Counted from the stretch's first letter, positions 1-7,890 are shown. The stretch is 15,901 nt of DNA from JBBKWU01 sp037969035 (GCA_037969035.1 JBBKWU010000003.1:1-15901), one strand, 5' to 3'. The notes: generated by a model from the letters alone, not told the origin. Made by a program: numbers and translations.

Positions 1-606
1 GTGAAGGAAGAATTCGGCGATTTTTACAAAGCTATGTTTGCCAAGCAAGTTGAAAAAGAAGGCATGAAAACTGTCTTTTTGGAATATGCATGGGACATGG
101 CATGGTGTGACCCGTGTGCGGCTGACCCGTTACCAAATGACGATCTACGCACGCTTGGCGTTTGGTGGTTGGATCAACCTGATGACCGCATCAAACCAAT
201 GCCCGGGCAACCACAACCACGCATGATTATGCCGCCACAAGGTGGTGCCGTGGATGTATTTGTAACACGCCTTCACGTTCGTTACACAGCGGACAAGTTC
301 CCAGAAGATCTAACCATGCATGAAACAGCCGACCGTGAAAACTTCCAAGGACGCTACGTTTTGCGCCACCCATGGACGAAAGAAGCAAACTGTGAGGCGG
401 GTAAACAATATTTCCAAAGCCTACCGACGCGCTTTGAAAAAGAAGCCCAAAGCCTATCCAACATCACAGGCTGGGACATCGCCGACATCCGCGAGAAAAT
501 GGAAGATAACGGCCAAGATTTCAAAGGCAAACCTATCGTTGATCCGCGCCCTTGGTGGGGAAAAATGTGGGGCAATGATGCCGATGATAAAGGTGACAAG
601 AAGTAA
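1..606 (+). CDS. DUF2330 domain protein, C-terminal part (5' end outside window)
   Basis: About 201 codons are visible, ending in TAA at 604-606. The C-terminal half resembles the DUF2330 family: an aromatic-rich CDPC segment (around residues 35-40), then LGVWWLD, then a TRLHVRY...FPEDL...ET.DR.NFQGRYVLRHPW block (around residues 89-125). Full-length family members are much longer, usually secreted, with cysteine-rich N-termini, and have no assigned biochemical role. The GTG at base 1 is simply the window edge and has no visible ribosome binding site, so I treat this as 5'-truncated by the window rather than as a short gene. The tail is charged (DADDKGDKK). The stop codon lies in the loop of a strong hairpin. 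I recognise the family but cannot assign a function. Confidence 0.8.
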   Translation: MKEEFGDFYKAMFAKQVEKEGMKTVFLEYAWDMAWCDPCAADPLPNDDLRTLGVWWLDQPDDRIKPMPGQPQPRMIMPPQGGAVDVFVTRLHVRYTADKFPEDLTMHETADRENFQGRYVLRHPWTKEANCEAGKQYFQSLPTRFEKEAQSLSNITGWDIADIREKMEDNGQDFKGKPIVDPRPWWGKMWGNDADDKGDKK

Positions 607-618
607 TTCTTGTCACCT
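591..618 (+). terminator. 12-bp perfect hairpin over the stop codon (terminator-like)
   Basis: Bases 591-602 (AGGTGACAAGAA) pair perfectly with 607-618, leaving a 4-nt loop GTAA that contains the TAA stop of the upstream gene. There is no U-tract directly after it, so it is not a classical intrinsic terminator. It may protect the mRNA 3' end or stall polymerase before the second small hairpin at 621-643. Confidence 0.5.
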
Positions 619-620
619 AA

Positions 621-643
621 CAGGAAATAAACTCCTGCTTTTT
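621..643 (+). terminator. weak intrinsic terminator candidate
   Basis: CAGGA (621-625) pairs with TCCTG (633-637) around a 7-nt loop, followed by CTTTTT (638-643). The stem is only 5 bp, but the T-run is in the right place and the strong hairpin at 591-618 sits just upstream. Together they probably end the DUF2330 transcript. Confidence 0.4.
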
Positions 644-667
644 ACTAAATTAATGTAAAATGAGTCC

Positions 668-1195
668 ATGCCAAGCAAATTAAAGAAGTATGTCTGTTTA
701 TCTATGTCGGCTCTTGCGATGGCTATGCTCAATGCCCCGCAAGATGCAAAGGCTATGCCCGTGATAGGCTGTGTTGATGCCGCAATCACCATGAATGTCA
801 TCGCAACAAAGCTCAGCTTTGCCACGGTAATTCCTTGCACAGCCGCAGCAGGCACCGTTTCTGTTAATCCAGTCACGGGCGCTGTGACATCGAGCCCTAT
901 ATGCCTAAGCACAACAGGATCACCGTTCCGCGCCAGAGTAAAAGTGACTGGCAACCAAGGTGGCGGTCCCGCAGGCACAGTTATGGTTACTCTTTCCTCA
1001 GGTGCGACAATCAACAGTGGCGGCGATAATATGGGCATTACAGGGCTTGCGCTAAACCCTGGAGGCGGCACAACAGCGACCTTTAATGCCAAAAACTCAG
1101 CCACATACGATATTGGCGGCACGCTCAATGTCGGTGCCTCGCAACCCGGCGGAAACTACTCAGGTTCATTCACAATCACGGCTGTTTGTTTATAA
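668..1195 (+). CDS. secreted DUF4402 domain protein
   Basis: A 175-aa protein. Residues 1-29 form a Sec signal peptide: basic PSKLKK, a hydrophobic core, then a DAKA|M cleavage site. The mature part matches the DUF4402 pattern: a 'LSFATVIPC' strand, a 'GTVSVNPVTGAVTSS' strand-turn, an ARVKVTG strand, then a C-terminal GGTLNVGASQPGGNYSGSFTITAV. This is a beta-sandwich fold common in small extracellular or pilus-like proteins of Gram-negative bacteria; its role is not established. Four cysteines in the mature chain (near residues 35, 57, 78 and 174) could make two disulfides, consistent with export. The ATG at 668 has no good SD sequence. It is convergent with the next gene, 5 bp between stops, with no terminator in between. 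Confidence 0.75.
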   Translation: MPSKLKKYVCLSMSALAMAMLNAPQDAKAMPVIGCVDAAITMNVIATKLSFATVIPCTAAAGTVSVNPVTGAVTSSPICLSTTGSPFRARVKVTGNQGGGPAGTVMVTLSSGATINSGGDNMGITGLALNPGGGTTATFNAKNSATYDIGGTLNVGASQPGGNYSGSFTITAVCL

Positions 1196-1200
1196 GCTGA

Positions 1201-2625
1201 TTAGTATGGAACGTCTTTTCCTTGGATAAACCCAGCATCATTCATGTTATCCGTGAAGATATGTCGCGCGCCTGACTGGTTTTGCGGTTTTATCTGGTAC
1301 AGCACAGAATGATATCCGTCGCCTTGGCTTTGGTTTCCCCACGGTTTTATACCGCCCATCACCTGCCGCGCGGCGTATGGGTAAGCTGTGCGTATTGTGT
1401 TATCGATGGTTTTGGTGAATTCATCCTCGAATAAGGGCGACGAAATCATATGGATGACCAAAATACCATCTTTGTTTAGTGATTGCCCCATAAGGGTAAA
1501 GAACTCAAGCGTTAACAAGTGCGACGGAATCCCCGCAGGCCCGCGATATATATCCATGATAATCAGATCATATTTTTTATTGCTGCTTTTTAAATAGGCT
1601 CTGGCAGGTTCGGGAACAAATGTTTTGTTCTCCTCTAGCGGTGCTTTTAAAAATTCTGTTTCTATGACGTTTTTCAAATCGGGGTCGATATCAACATAGG
1701 TGTAATTGTTCCACATCTCGCCACGCCCCAAGGTAAACCCGCCCGCACCGAGGATAAGGATGTCGCCCTTTTTGTTTTCACGCTGCATGCTTTTCAAATA
1801 ATAGCGGTCAATGTAAGTGGCATAATCAAACAGCGGTGTTTCAGGTTCGTTCACCAATATTCCCGAAGATATCGAACGGTTCAGGCGCAAATAACGAATA
1901 GGAGCCTTGGTTTGGGTTTCCTCAACCTGAACGGTGCTGTAGGCATTGCTTGCCACAACGTTTATTTTGGCGAGCATATAAGAGCTGTTCAAAAACATTG
2001 TTATCCCGAGTAGCGCAACGGACAAACACGCAATAACTGGGGATTTTTTAAACGCCAGCACAACAATAAGGAACGTCATACACGCAATGGTCACACTCGC
2101 GGTCATTGCCACACCGAGAACATTCATAAGAACCGTCGTCGTCAGCACCGCACCAAAAAAGGAGCCTAGCGTTGAAAAGAATAATATCCTGCCCGCGACA
2201 TCGGACAAGCGCGCATTTCTAAAATAATTCGTGATGAGCGGTACTGTTTGCCCCAGAAGATAAACAGGCACCACCAAAAACACGGACGAATATAATATCG
2301 TCAGCAAAATTCTGTTGCGGAAATCCTGTTCCAGTATGAAAAATTCAAATAGAGGGGTCAGGACAACATACGATAAGGCAGGAATCAAAATGATCTGTGC
2401 CACAAGCAAATTCTTTATGATTTTACGGCGAACATTACCCCTGAACCGTCCGCCTGCGTAATAACCAAAGGCCAACGGCATCAGCACCGCCGCGATAATA
2501 ATCGAAAGCGTATCTGTGCCACTGCCAACAAATGGCAAAGTCTGACGGATCGCAAGAAGTTCTGTCGATAAAACGACATATCCTTCGAGGAAAATTATAA
2601 ACAGTAAAAAAATGCTGCGCTTCAT
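1201..2625 (-). CDS. membrane-embedded spermidine-synthase-like protein
   Basis: A 474-aa protein with an N-terminal membrane domain of about seven helices (residues ~5-25, 38-58, 72-92, 105-125, 145-170, 172-192, 198-215). A Rossmann-type aminopropyl/methyltransferase domain follows, with nucleotide-binding GDILILGAGGFTLGRG (~287-302), the ribose-binding acid in YVDIDP, and DLIIMDIYRGPAGIPSHLLT. In true aminopropyltransferases the last motif carries D-[ST]-[ST]-D; here the first Asp is kept but the second acid is replaced, so spermidine synthesis should not be assumed. Fused membrane 'speE-like' proteins are widespread and mostly uncharacterised. ATG at 2625 is preceded on the minus strand by GGTGA at suitable spacing. 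It lies downstream of hemA on the same strand with a 63-bp gap; cotranscription is possible but not shown. Confidence 0.8.
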   Translation of the reverse strand: MKRSIFLLFIIFLEGYVVLSTELLAIRQTLPFVGSGTDTLSIIIAAVLMPLAFGYYAGGRFRGNVRRKIIKNLLVAQIILIPALSYVVLTPLFEFFILEQDFRNRILLTILYSSVFLVVPVYLLGQTVPLITNYFRNARLSDVAGRILFFSTLGSFFGAVLTTTVLMNVLGVAMTASVTIACMTFLIVVLAFKKSPVIACLSVALLGITMFLNSSYMLAKINVVASNAYSTVQVEETQTKAPIRYLRLNRSISSGILVNEPETPLFDYATYIDRYYLKSMQRENKKGDILILGAGGFTLGRGEMWNNYTYVDIDPDLKNVIETEFLKAPLEENKTFVPEPARAYLKSSNKKYDLIIMDIYRGPAGIPSHLLTLEFFTLMGQSLNKDGILVIHMISSPLFEDEFTKTIDNTIRTAYPYAARQVMGGIKPWGNQSQGDGYHSVLYQIKPQNQSGARHIFTDNMNDAGFIQGKDVPY

Positions 2626-2688
2626 ATCACCAATATCGATAGATTGTTCATACAGTCAGTCAATATATCTATAGCAGAGCATGCAACC

Positions 2689-3909
2689 TTACGCCACGGC
2701 GTATTGGAAGACGTGGTTTTCGATCCAGAGTTGTTCTAGGATATCCGCCATTTGGTTGACTTGTTCTGTTGTGTGCGCGGCGGTTGCGGTTAGGCGCAGG
2801 CGTTCTGTGCCCACGGGAACAGTCGGGTAATTAATCGGTTGGACGTACATATCGTAATGCGCGAGAAGCATATCGGTCACGAGCTTACAGCATTTAGCCT
2901 CGCCCACGACTAGCGGTACAATATGGCTCTCGCCTTTTAAATAAGGCATGTTTGCTTTTTCCATGCGGTCTTTGAGAAGGCGCACATTGCGGCGTTGTCT
3001 TTGGCGTTCGATCTCGGACACTTTCAAATGCTCAACACTGGCGCGTGCGCCTGCGAGAAGCGCTGGCGGCAATGCGGTGGTAAAGATAAAGCCCGACGCA
3101 TAAGAGCGCACAGCATCCACCATGGCGGCACTACCCGCGATATAACCGCCCATCAAGCCATAGCCCTTGCCGAATGTGCCTTCGATAATATCAACACAAT
3201 CCATCAAGCCGCGCTCTTCGGCAACACCGCCACCACGCGGGCCGTAAAGACCGACAGCGTGAACCTCATCAAGATACGTCAGCGCGCCATATTTCTCGGC
3301 AAGTTCGATGATTTCTTTGAGCGGCGCAATGTCGCCTTCCATTGAATACACAGATTCAAACGCAATGATTTTAGGCACGCTCGGCGGTGTGGCTTTGAGC
3401 AATTCTTCGAGATGTTCAACATCGTTATGACGGAAAATTTTCTTTACGCACTTGCCGTTTTTCATGCCGTGGATCATCGACGCATGGTTGAGCGCATCAG
3501 AAAACACCACGCAATCAGGCAGTAATTTTGTGAGTGCGCTCAATGCGCCCTCGTTCGCCACATAGCCTGAGGAAAATACCAAACCTGCCTCTTTACCGTG
3601 AAGGTCGGCAACGCTTGCCTCCAATTCAACATGGTAGCGGGTTGTGCCAGAAATATTGCGTGTGCCGCCTGCGCCTGCGCCTGAGTTATCAATCGCGGCT
3701 TTCATCGCATCCAGAACCGCAGGATTTTGCCCCATGCCGAGGTAATCATTGCTGCACCAGATTGTCACCTCGCGCACGGTGCCGTCAGGGGCGTGATATA
3801 GAGCCTTTGGAAACTCACCGACCAAGCGTTCAAGCGTTGCGAAAGTGCGGTAACGACCGTCTTCCTTTAATACGCGAATGCTGTCTTCAAATGATTTATT
3901 GTAATTCAT
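2689..3909 (-). CDS. hemA: 5-aminolevulinate synthase (C4 haem pathway)
   Basis: Condenses glycine with succinyl-CoA to 5-aminolevulinate, the first step of haem synthesis in alphaproteobacteria; PLP-dependent, class II aminotransferase fold. Visible motifs are CSNDYLG, NISGTTRYHVELE, SDALNHASMI, HNDVEHLE, YLDEVHAVG and the Schiff-base lysine in TFGKGYG. Starting at the ATG at 3909 (406 aa, MNYNKSFED), the key residues become H142, D214, H217 and K248, the numbering known for the Rhodobacter capsulatus enzyme. That start also has AAGAG about 8 nt upstream, whereas the ATG at 3915 would have no room for an SD. I therefore prefer 3909 over the longer 408-aa form. Divergent from the ribokinase gene across about 100 bp; no clear iron- or haem-responsive site was recognised there. 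Confidence 0.97.
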   Translation of the reverse strand: MNYNKSFEDSIRVLKEDGRYRTFATLERLVGEFPKALYHAPDGTVREVTIWCSNDYLGMGQNPAVLDAMKAAIDNSGAGAGGTRNISGTTRYHVELEASVADLHGKEAGLVFSSGYVANEGALSALTKLLPDCVVFSDALNHASMIHGMKNGKCVKKIFRHNDVEHLEELLKATPPSVPKIIAFESVYSMEGDIAPLKEIIELAEKYGALTYLDEVHAVGLYGPRGGGVAEERGLMDCVDIIEGTFGKGYGLMGGYIAGSAAMVDAVRSYASGFIFTTALPPALLAGARASVEHLKVSEIERQRQRRNVRLLKDRMEKANMPYLKGESHIVPLVVGEAKCCKLVTDMLLAHYDMYVQPINYPTVPVGTERLRLTATAAHTTEQVNQMADILEQLWIENHVFQYAVA

Positions 3910-4010
3910 AGGCATCTCTTAGCATTTACTCTTGGACTTACTCTTTATGTCTCAATTCGAACTTACGCAATCCTCTATCATTTTTAAAGTATAAAGATTA
4001 CAATTTACAA

Positions 4011-4934
4011 ATGATTATTGTATTCGGTTCATTGAACACAGACATATCCTTTGATGTATCGCACTTCCCCGCCCGCGGTGAAACCGTGACTGGCGAGACC
4101 TACCGCATGTCATACGGCGGCAAGGGCGCAAACCAAGCGTTAGCCGCATCCCGTATGGGTGCAAAAACGGTGCTGATTGGTTGTGTTGGTAATGATGGCA
4201 TGGGCATGCGAATCCGTAACGGCATGAAACGCGAAGGTGTTTTGGTCTCAGGCGTTGCCGAATCAGAAACACTGCCTACAGGCATCGCGATGGTTACATG
4301 CGAAAAAGGCGGCGAAAATAACATCATGGTTGCCATTGGCGCAAACGCCGAAATACACAACGACCAAGTCCCCGATGAAATCTTACGTACGGGTGCTGTG
4401 CTTTTGATGCAAATGGAAGTTCCGCCAGAACAAGTGTTCGCCATGATAGAGCGTGGACATGAAAATGGCGTGCGGGTTATGCTCAACCTCGCCCCCGCAA
4501 AGAAAATCACCAGTGCGACATTAATGAAGGTTGATGATTTAATCTTGAACGAGATCGAAGCGCAGCAGCTTGCCAAACAATTTGGTGTTCCCGAAGATAC
4601 AGCTCCGCAAAAGCTTTCTGCGGCACTGGCCAAAAAATTTGAGCTTCATTGCATTATCACATGCGCCTCAAAAGGTGTTTATGCAACAAACCCCGATGGC
4701 GCGGCGATTCATATTCCTGCGCTTGCCATTGAGGAAGTTGTGGATACAACGGGCGCGGGCGATGCGTTTTGCGGCACCTATGCGGCTTGCATCCATAATG
4801 GGAAAAGCTTTATCGAGAGTTTGAAATACGCCTGTGTCGCAGGCTCTCTTACCTGCACAAAAATGGGTGTGCAGGATGCGTTGCCGTTTTTGGGTGATAT
4901 CAGAGATAACATCGACAGGTTGCGTGACGCTTAA
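4011..4934 (+). CDS. ribokinase-family (PfkB) sugar kinase
   Basis: A 307-aa protein with the PfkB fold; it probably phosphorylates ribose or a related sugar with ATP in the cytoplasm. Evidence: N-terminal 'VFGSLNTDI', the substrate-binding GGKGANQA at residues 36-43, the NEIEA segment near 180-184 and the anion-hole/catalytic DTTGAGDAFCG, with the base Asp at 251. Length and motif order fit RbsK, though no rbs transport genes or D-ribose pyranase lie nearby, so the exact substrate is inferred. The SD is weak (AAAG far upstream). It is convergent with the minus-strand gene at 4945; a 14-bp tandem duplication covers both stop codons. Confidence 0.85.
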   Translation: MIIVFGSLNTDISFDVSHFPARGETVTGETYRMSYGGKGANQALAASRMGAKTVLIGCVGNDGMGMRIRNGMKREGVLVSGVAESETLPTGIAMVTCEKGGENNIMVAIGANAEIHNDQVPDEILRTGAVLLMQMEVPPEQVFAMIERGHENGVRVMLNLAPAKKITSATLMKVDDLILNEIEAQQLAKQFGVPEDTAPQKLSAALAKKFELHCIITCASKGVYATNPDGAAIHIPALAIEEVVDTTGAGDAFCGTYAACIHNGKSFIESLKYACVAGSLTCTKMGVQDALPFLGDIRDNIDRLRDA

Positions 4935-4959
4935 CCTGTAACTTCTAACCTGTGACTTC
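4932..4959. repeat. 14-bp tandem duplication across convergent stop codons
   Basis: TAACCTGTAACTTC (4932-4945) is followed directly by TAACCTGTGACTTC (4946-4959), one mismatch in 14. The first copy starts at the TAA of the kinase gene. The second lies in the last codons of the minus-strand gene, whose stop codon falls at the junction. Confidence 0.7.
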
Positions 4960-5466
4960 GATTTTATGCTTGGTATAATAACGCTTACACGCCGCATATA
5001 ATTCCCGCGACAGCGCATGACCTTCGGCACCGCCGCCGCCACGCAAATCGTTTTTGATAATAACGCCCAACGTGTTTTTATGCGCATCGATCACATGAAA
5101 GCTATCATCATCCAGCACAGATATGTTTTCAAGGAAGCTCAGTAGAATCTCGGCAACCTCGGTCAGCAATGAAAAACGGAACATCTCGCCATTGGCTTTT
5201 AGCTCCATAATAGGCTCACCAATTTTGTCGATCAGCTTTTTGTCTTTAACTTTCGCCGTTTTTGCGTCGGCAAGAGTTTTATTAAAGCGTTTCAAAATAT
5301 CCGCCGCCGTTGGTTTGAAATCGAATTTGTTATCCTTAATAAAGGCTTCGGCTTTTTGGATTAACTCCTCGGCCATGCCGCCGACACCGCATTTTTGTCG
5401 CAAAATATTAGGCGGGTTATAGTATTTGGCAATTTCGTGATCTGGTTTTGATTTATTATCGCTCAT
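4945..5466 (-). CDS. conserved protein coupled to a response regulator, function unknown
   Basis: A 173-aa soluble protein with no signal peptide or membrane segment. The N-terminus has a YYNPPNILRQKCGVGG segment (residues ~15-30). A lysine-rich helical region follows (residues ~31-85, TLADAKTAKVKDKKLIDKI), then a hydrophobic helix (FRFSLLTEVAEILLSFLENI) and a C-terminal GVIIKNDLRGGGGAEGHALSRELYAAC segment. I believe similar proteins sit beside CheY-like regulators in other alphaproteobacteria, but I know no function. Its ATG overlaps the regulator's TGA (ATGA, 5463-5466), so translation is almost certainly coupled and the two products probably act together. The helical build would suit a partner or output protein of the regulator; that is inference. 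Confidence 0.8.
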   Translation of the reverse strand: MSDNKSKPDHEIAKYYNPPNILRQKCGVGGMAEELIQKAEAFIKDNKFDFKPTAADILKRFNKTLADAKTAKVKDKKLIDKIGEPIMELKANGEMFRFSLLTEVAEILLSFLENISVLDDDSFHVIDAHKNTLGVIIKNDLRGGGGAEGHALSRELYAACKRYYTKHKIEVTG

Positions 5467-6062
5467 GTCTCATCCACCACGTTTTTGGCTTTGGTTTCCA
5501 AATCTTTCAGCATGCTTGACGTTTTTCCACGTCCTGAGGCTCTGTCCGTTTTAACAAAATCCACTTTTGTACCGTCATCAACGTCGCGGCGTTTGGGGCC
5601 ACCATAATCATCGGGTTTGCGGCGGCGGCGATCGGGGCCAAAAAATTTAGATAGCTCAACGAACTGGCGCGGCTTTTCAATCAAATGTTCGATGCGGTGA
5701 TAAAGGTCTTTGGCGCGGAACGGTTTCACCAGAATTTCTGTGACGCCGCTATCACGCGCTTTTTCAATCCGCATGCGGTGGCTGTAACCTGTCATCAAGA
5801 TAATAGGCACGAATTTATTGGGGGAACGCTTATCAGTTCTTATCTTTTTAATCAGCTCAATCCCGTCATAAGGCTGCATCAACCAATCCGTGATTACAAT
5901 ATCGGGGTTGTGACGACAAAGCAGATCAAACCCGTCATCTGGGTTTTGCGCCACATGGATATTTGAGAATCCGAAAATCTTCAAAATTGACGACACCAAC
6001 GAAAGCATCGGTGCCATGTCATCAATAATAAGGACGGTTGCATTGTGAAGTTGGTAGGACAT
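5463..6062 (-). CDS. CheY-like response regulator with C-terminal RRRR tail
   Basis: A 199-aa protein. Residues 1-125 are a receiver domain with all key residues: acidic pair D14/D15, phospho-acceptor D59 (VITDWLM), T91 (LMTGYS) and K113 (LVKPF). There is no DNA-binding domain. Instead the tail contains a KFFGPDRRRRKPDDYGGPKRRD segment (~137-160) and a charged, probably disordered end. This tail type looks familiar from alphaproteobacterial single-domain regulators, with no known function. The annotated ATG (6062) has no recognisable SD; an in-frame ATG at 6107 with AGGAGA is cut off by a TAG. First gene of a two-gene operon with the gene at 4945-5466 (4-bp overlap). No histidine kinase is nearby. 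Confidence 0.93.
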   Translation of the reverse strand: MSYQLHNATVLIIDDMAPMLSLVSSILKIFGFSNIHVAQNPDDGFDLLCRHNPDIVITDWLMQPYDGIELIKKIRTDKRSPNKFVPIILMTGYSHRMRIEKARDSGVTEILVKPFRAKDLYHRIEHLIEKPRQFVELSKFFGPDRRRRKPDDYGGPKRRDVDDGTKVDFVKTDRASGRGKTSSMLKDLETKAKNVVDET

Positions 6063-6080
6063 AAAGGATGAGTTCTTATT

Positions 6081-6107
6081 CTAAAGTTTAATAACAAAGT
6101 TTCGCAT
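6081..6107 (-). CDS. 8-codon mini-ORF upstream of the response regulator (possible leader peptide)
   Basis: On the minus strand, AGGAGA (6111-6116) is followed by ATT and ATG at 6107. This reads MRNFVIKL then TAG (6081-6083), 18 nt before the regulator's own ATG. The mini-ORF is in the same frame as the regulator, separated by the TAG and five sense codons. The SD here is far better than that of the regulator, so reinitiation or a leader role is plausible. It could equally be a remnant of a longer N-terminus. Confidence 0.35.
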   Translation of the reverse strand: MRNFVIKL

Positions 6108-6216
6108 AATTCTCCTGTATGCACAACGCAAAAACACTATTCATTTTACGGCTGCTGCTGTTGTGATAGTCTTAAAAAAACGATTCTGCATCTCATAGCG
6201 CAGGACAGGGAAAACG

Positions 6217-7890
6217 ATGGAAGCATTACAAAACAATATCCTGCAAACCGAAAAAACGGGCGCGCAATTGCTGGTCGAATGCCTTGCCGTTAACGGTGTC
6301 AATCGTATCTCATGCGTTGCGGGCGAGAGCTATTTGGCGGTGCTGGATGCGTTGCTTGATTACCCCAAAATTGATGTCACCACATGCCGCCACGAAGGTG
6401 CGGCTGCGTTTATGGCTGAAAGCATGGGTAAGCTGACGGGACGCCCAGGCATATGTTTTGTCACGCGCGGCCCTGGTGCTTGTAATGCGTCGATTGGTGT
6501 TCACACCGCGATGCAGGATTCAACGCCGATGATCTTGTTCATGGGACAAGTCGCCCGCAAAGACAAAGGCAAGGAAGCATTTCAGGAAATCGACGTTGCC
6601 AACGTTTTTGGAAATTTAGCAAAATGGGCGACCGAAATTGATGACCCTGCCCGCATCCCCGAAATCATCAGCCGCGCCTTCCAGATTGCCATGTCAGGCA
6701 GGCCGGGTCCTGTGGCGATTGGGTTACCCGAAGATATGCTGGTCGAAATCACCAAAGCCTGCTCTTTACCATCCGCCGAAAAAGTGAGTGCCCATGCGAG
6801 TGCTGCCGCGATCAAAAATGTCAAAGCGATGCTGAAAAGCGCGTCAAAACCGATGGCTATCGTCGGCGGTAGCGGCTGGAGCGACGAAGCAATTACGCAA
6901 TTCATGGATTTTGCCAACGCCAATAAAATCCCCGTAGCGACATCATTCCGCCGTCAGGATTTGTTCGATCATAATAATCAATGCTACATCGGTGAACTTG
7001 GTACAGGCCCTAACCCTGCGCTGCTGCAAAGTGTACGCGATGCGGATTTACTTTTGGTTGTTGGGGCGCGATTGAACGAGATCATGACGCAGGGCTACAC
7101 ATTGCTTGAGAGCGCCAATGCAGGACAAAAGCTCGTGCATATTTTCCCCGATGCGAAGGAGCTTAATAAGCTCTACAAAGCTGATCTTGCGATTTTGTCC
7201 GACATGGACAGCGCCGCAACGGCTTTGGCTGGTGGTGTGCGCCATGATGGACGGCAATGGGCGGATTGGCGCAAGACGCTCCGCACGCAATATGAGGCGT
7301 GGAGCACGATTGATCTCACGAACCGCCCTGCTTGGCGCGGCGCGGATATGACTGTTATTTTTGATTTTCTGCGCAATCATTTACCAAAAGATGCCATCAT
7401 CACAACGGATGCAGGAAACTTCAGCGGTTGGGCGCAGCGTTATTTGCGTTATGGTCGCCCGAACCGCCTACTCGCCCCTGTTGCGGGCGCGATGGGTTAT
7501 GCTGTGCCGTCCGTGATTGCGGCCTCGATTGCCCATCCTGAGCGCGTTTGTTTGGGGCTGTGCGGTGACGGCGGCTTTATGATGACGGGGCAAGACATCG
7601 CCACAGCCATCCACCACAAGGCACGCCCGATTATCATGGTTTGTAATAACAATATGTACGGCACCATCCGCATGCACCAAGAGCGCGAATATCCCGGCCG
7701 CATTAGTGCCACAGGGCTGACGAACCCAGACTTTGCGATGTTGGCGAAAAGCTACGGCGCACTCGGTATGGCCGTTGACGATGCGGGGAACTTCCCTGCG
7801 GCGTGGAAAGATGCTATTGCTAGTGACAAACCCGTATTGATTGAAATCCGCATGGATCCGAAGCAGATTACAACGAATGCTGGCTTATAA
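6217..7890 (+). CDS. acetolactate-synthase-like ThDP-binding enzyme
   Basis: A 557-aa thiamin-diphosphate enzyme with the usual Pyr / central / PP domain order. The Pyr domain carries the cofactor-activating Glu at E60 (RHEGAAAFMAE), then FVTRGPGACNA and STPMILFMGQV. The PP domain carries GDGGF (450-454) and the Mg-binding NNN (477-479), a canonical GDG...NN motif, followed by MYGTIRMHQEREYPGR. Length and motifs fit the AHAS/benzaldehyde-lyase-like group. No regulatory subunit (ilvH) or branched-chain gene is adjacent, and the MHQEREYPGR region is typical of the 'ThDP-binding protein' relatives rather than housekeeping IlvB. The substrate is therefore unknown; a 2-oxoacid decarboxylation/ligation is likely. 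ATG has ACAGGG about 7 nt upstream. Divergent from the response-regulator operon (154-bp gap). Confidence 0.88.
   Translation: MEALQNNILQTEKTGAQLLVECLAVNGVNRISCVAGESYLAVLDALLDYPKIDVTTCRHEGAAAFMAESMGKLTGRPGICFVTRGPGACNASIGVHTAMQDSTPMILFMGQVARKDKGKEAFQEIDVANVFGNLAKWATEIDDPARIPEIISRAFQIAMSGRPGPVAIGLPEDMLVEITKACSLPSAEKVSAHASAAAIKNVKAMLKSASKPMAIVGGSGWSDEAITQFMDFANANKIPVATSFRRQDLFDHNNQCYIGELGTGPNPALLQSVRDADLLLVVGARLNEIMTQGYTLLESANAGQKLVHIFPDAKELNKLYKADLAILSDMDSAATALAGGVRHDGRQWADWRKTLRTQYEAWSTIDLTNRPAWRGADMTVIFDFLRNHLPKDAIITTDAGNFSGWAQRYLRYGRPNRLLAPVAGAMGYAVPSVIAASIAHPERVCLGLCGDGGFMMTGQDIATAIHHKARPIIMVCNNNMYGTIRMHQEREYPGRISATGLTNPDFAMLAKSYGALGMAVDDAGNFPAAWKDAIASDKPVLIEIRMDPKQITTNAGL

Noticed and set aside
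1..3. GTG at base 1 as a real start codon
   Set aside because: It is the window edge with no upstream sequence, and DUF2330 proteins extend well beyond this point at the N-terminus.
613..1128. 171-codon minus-strand frame opposite the DUF4402 gene
   Set aside because: The plus strand encodes a signal peptide and a recognisable domain. The antisense product has no family features and no SD.
2629..2663. TTGACT-N16-TATCGA promoter for the spermidine-synthase-like gene
   Set aside because: The start site would fall only about 4 nt before the ATG and remove the SD, so the match is probably chance.
4100..4633. 177-codon minus-strand frame inside the ribokinase gene
   Set aside because: Cysteine/serine/proline-rich antisense shadow of a strongly supported gene.
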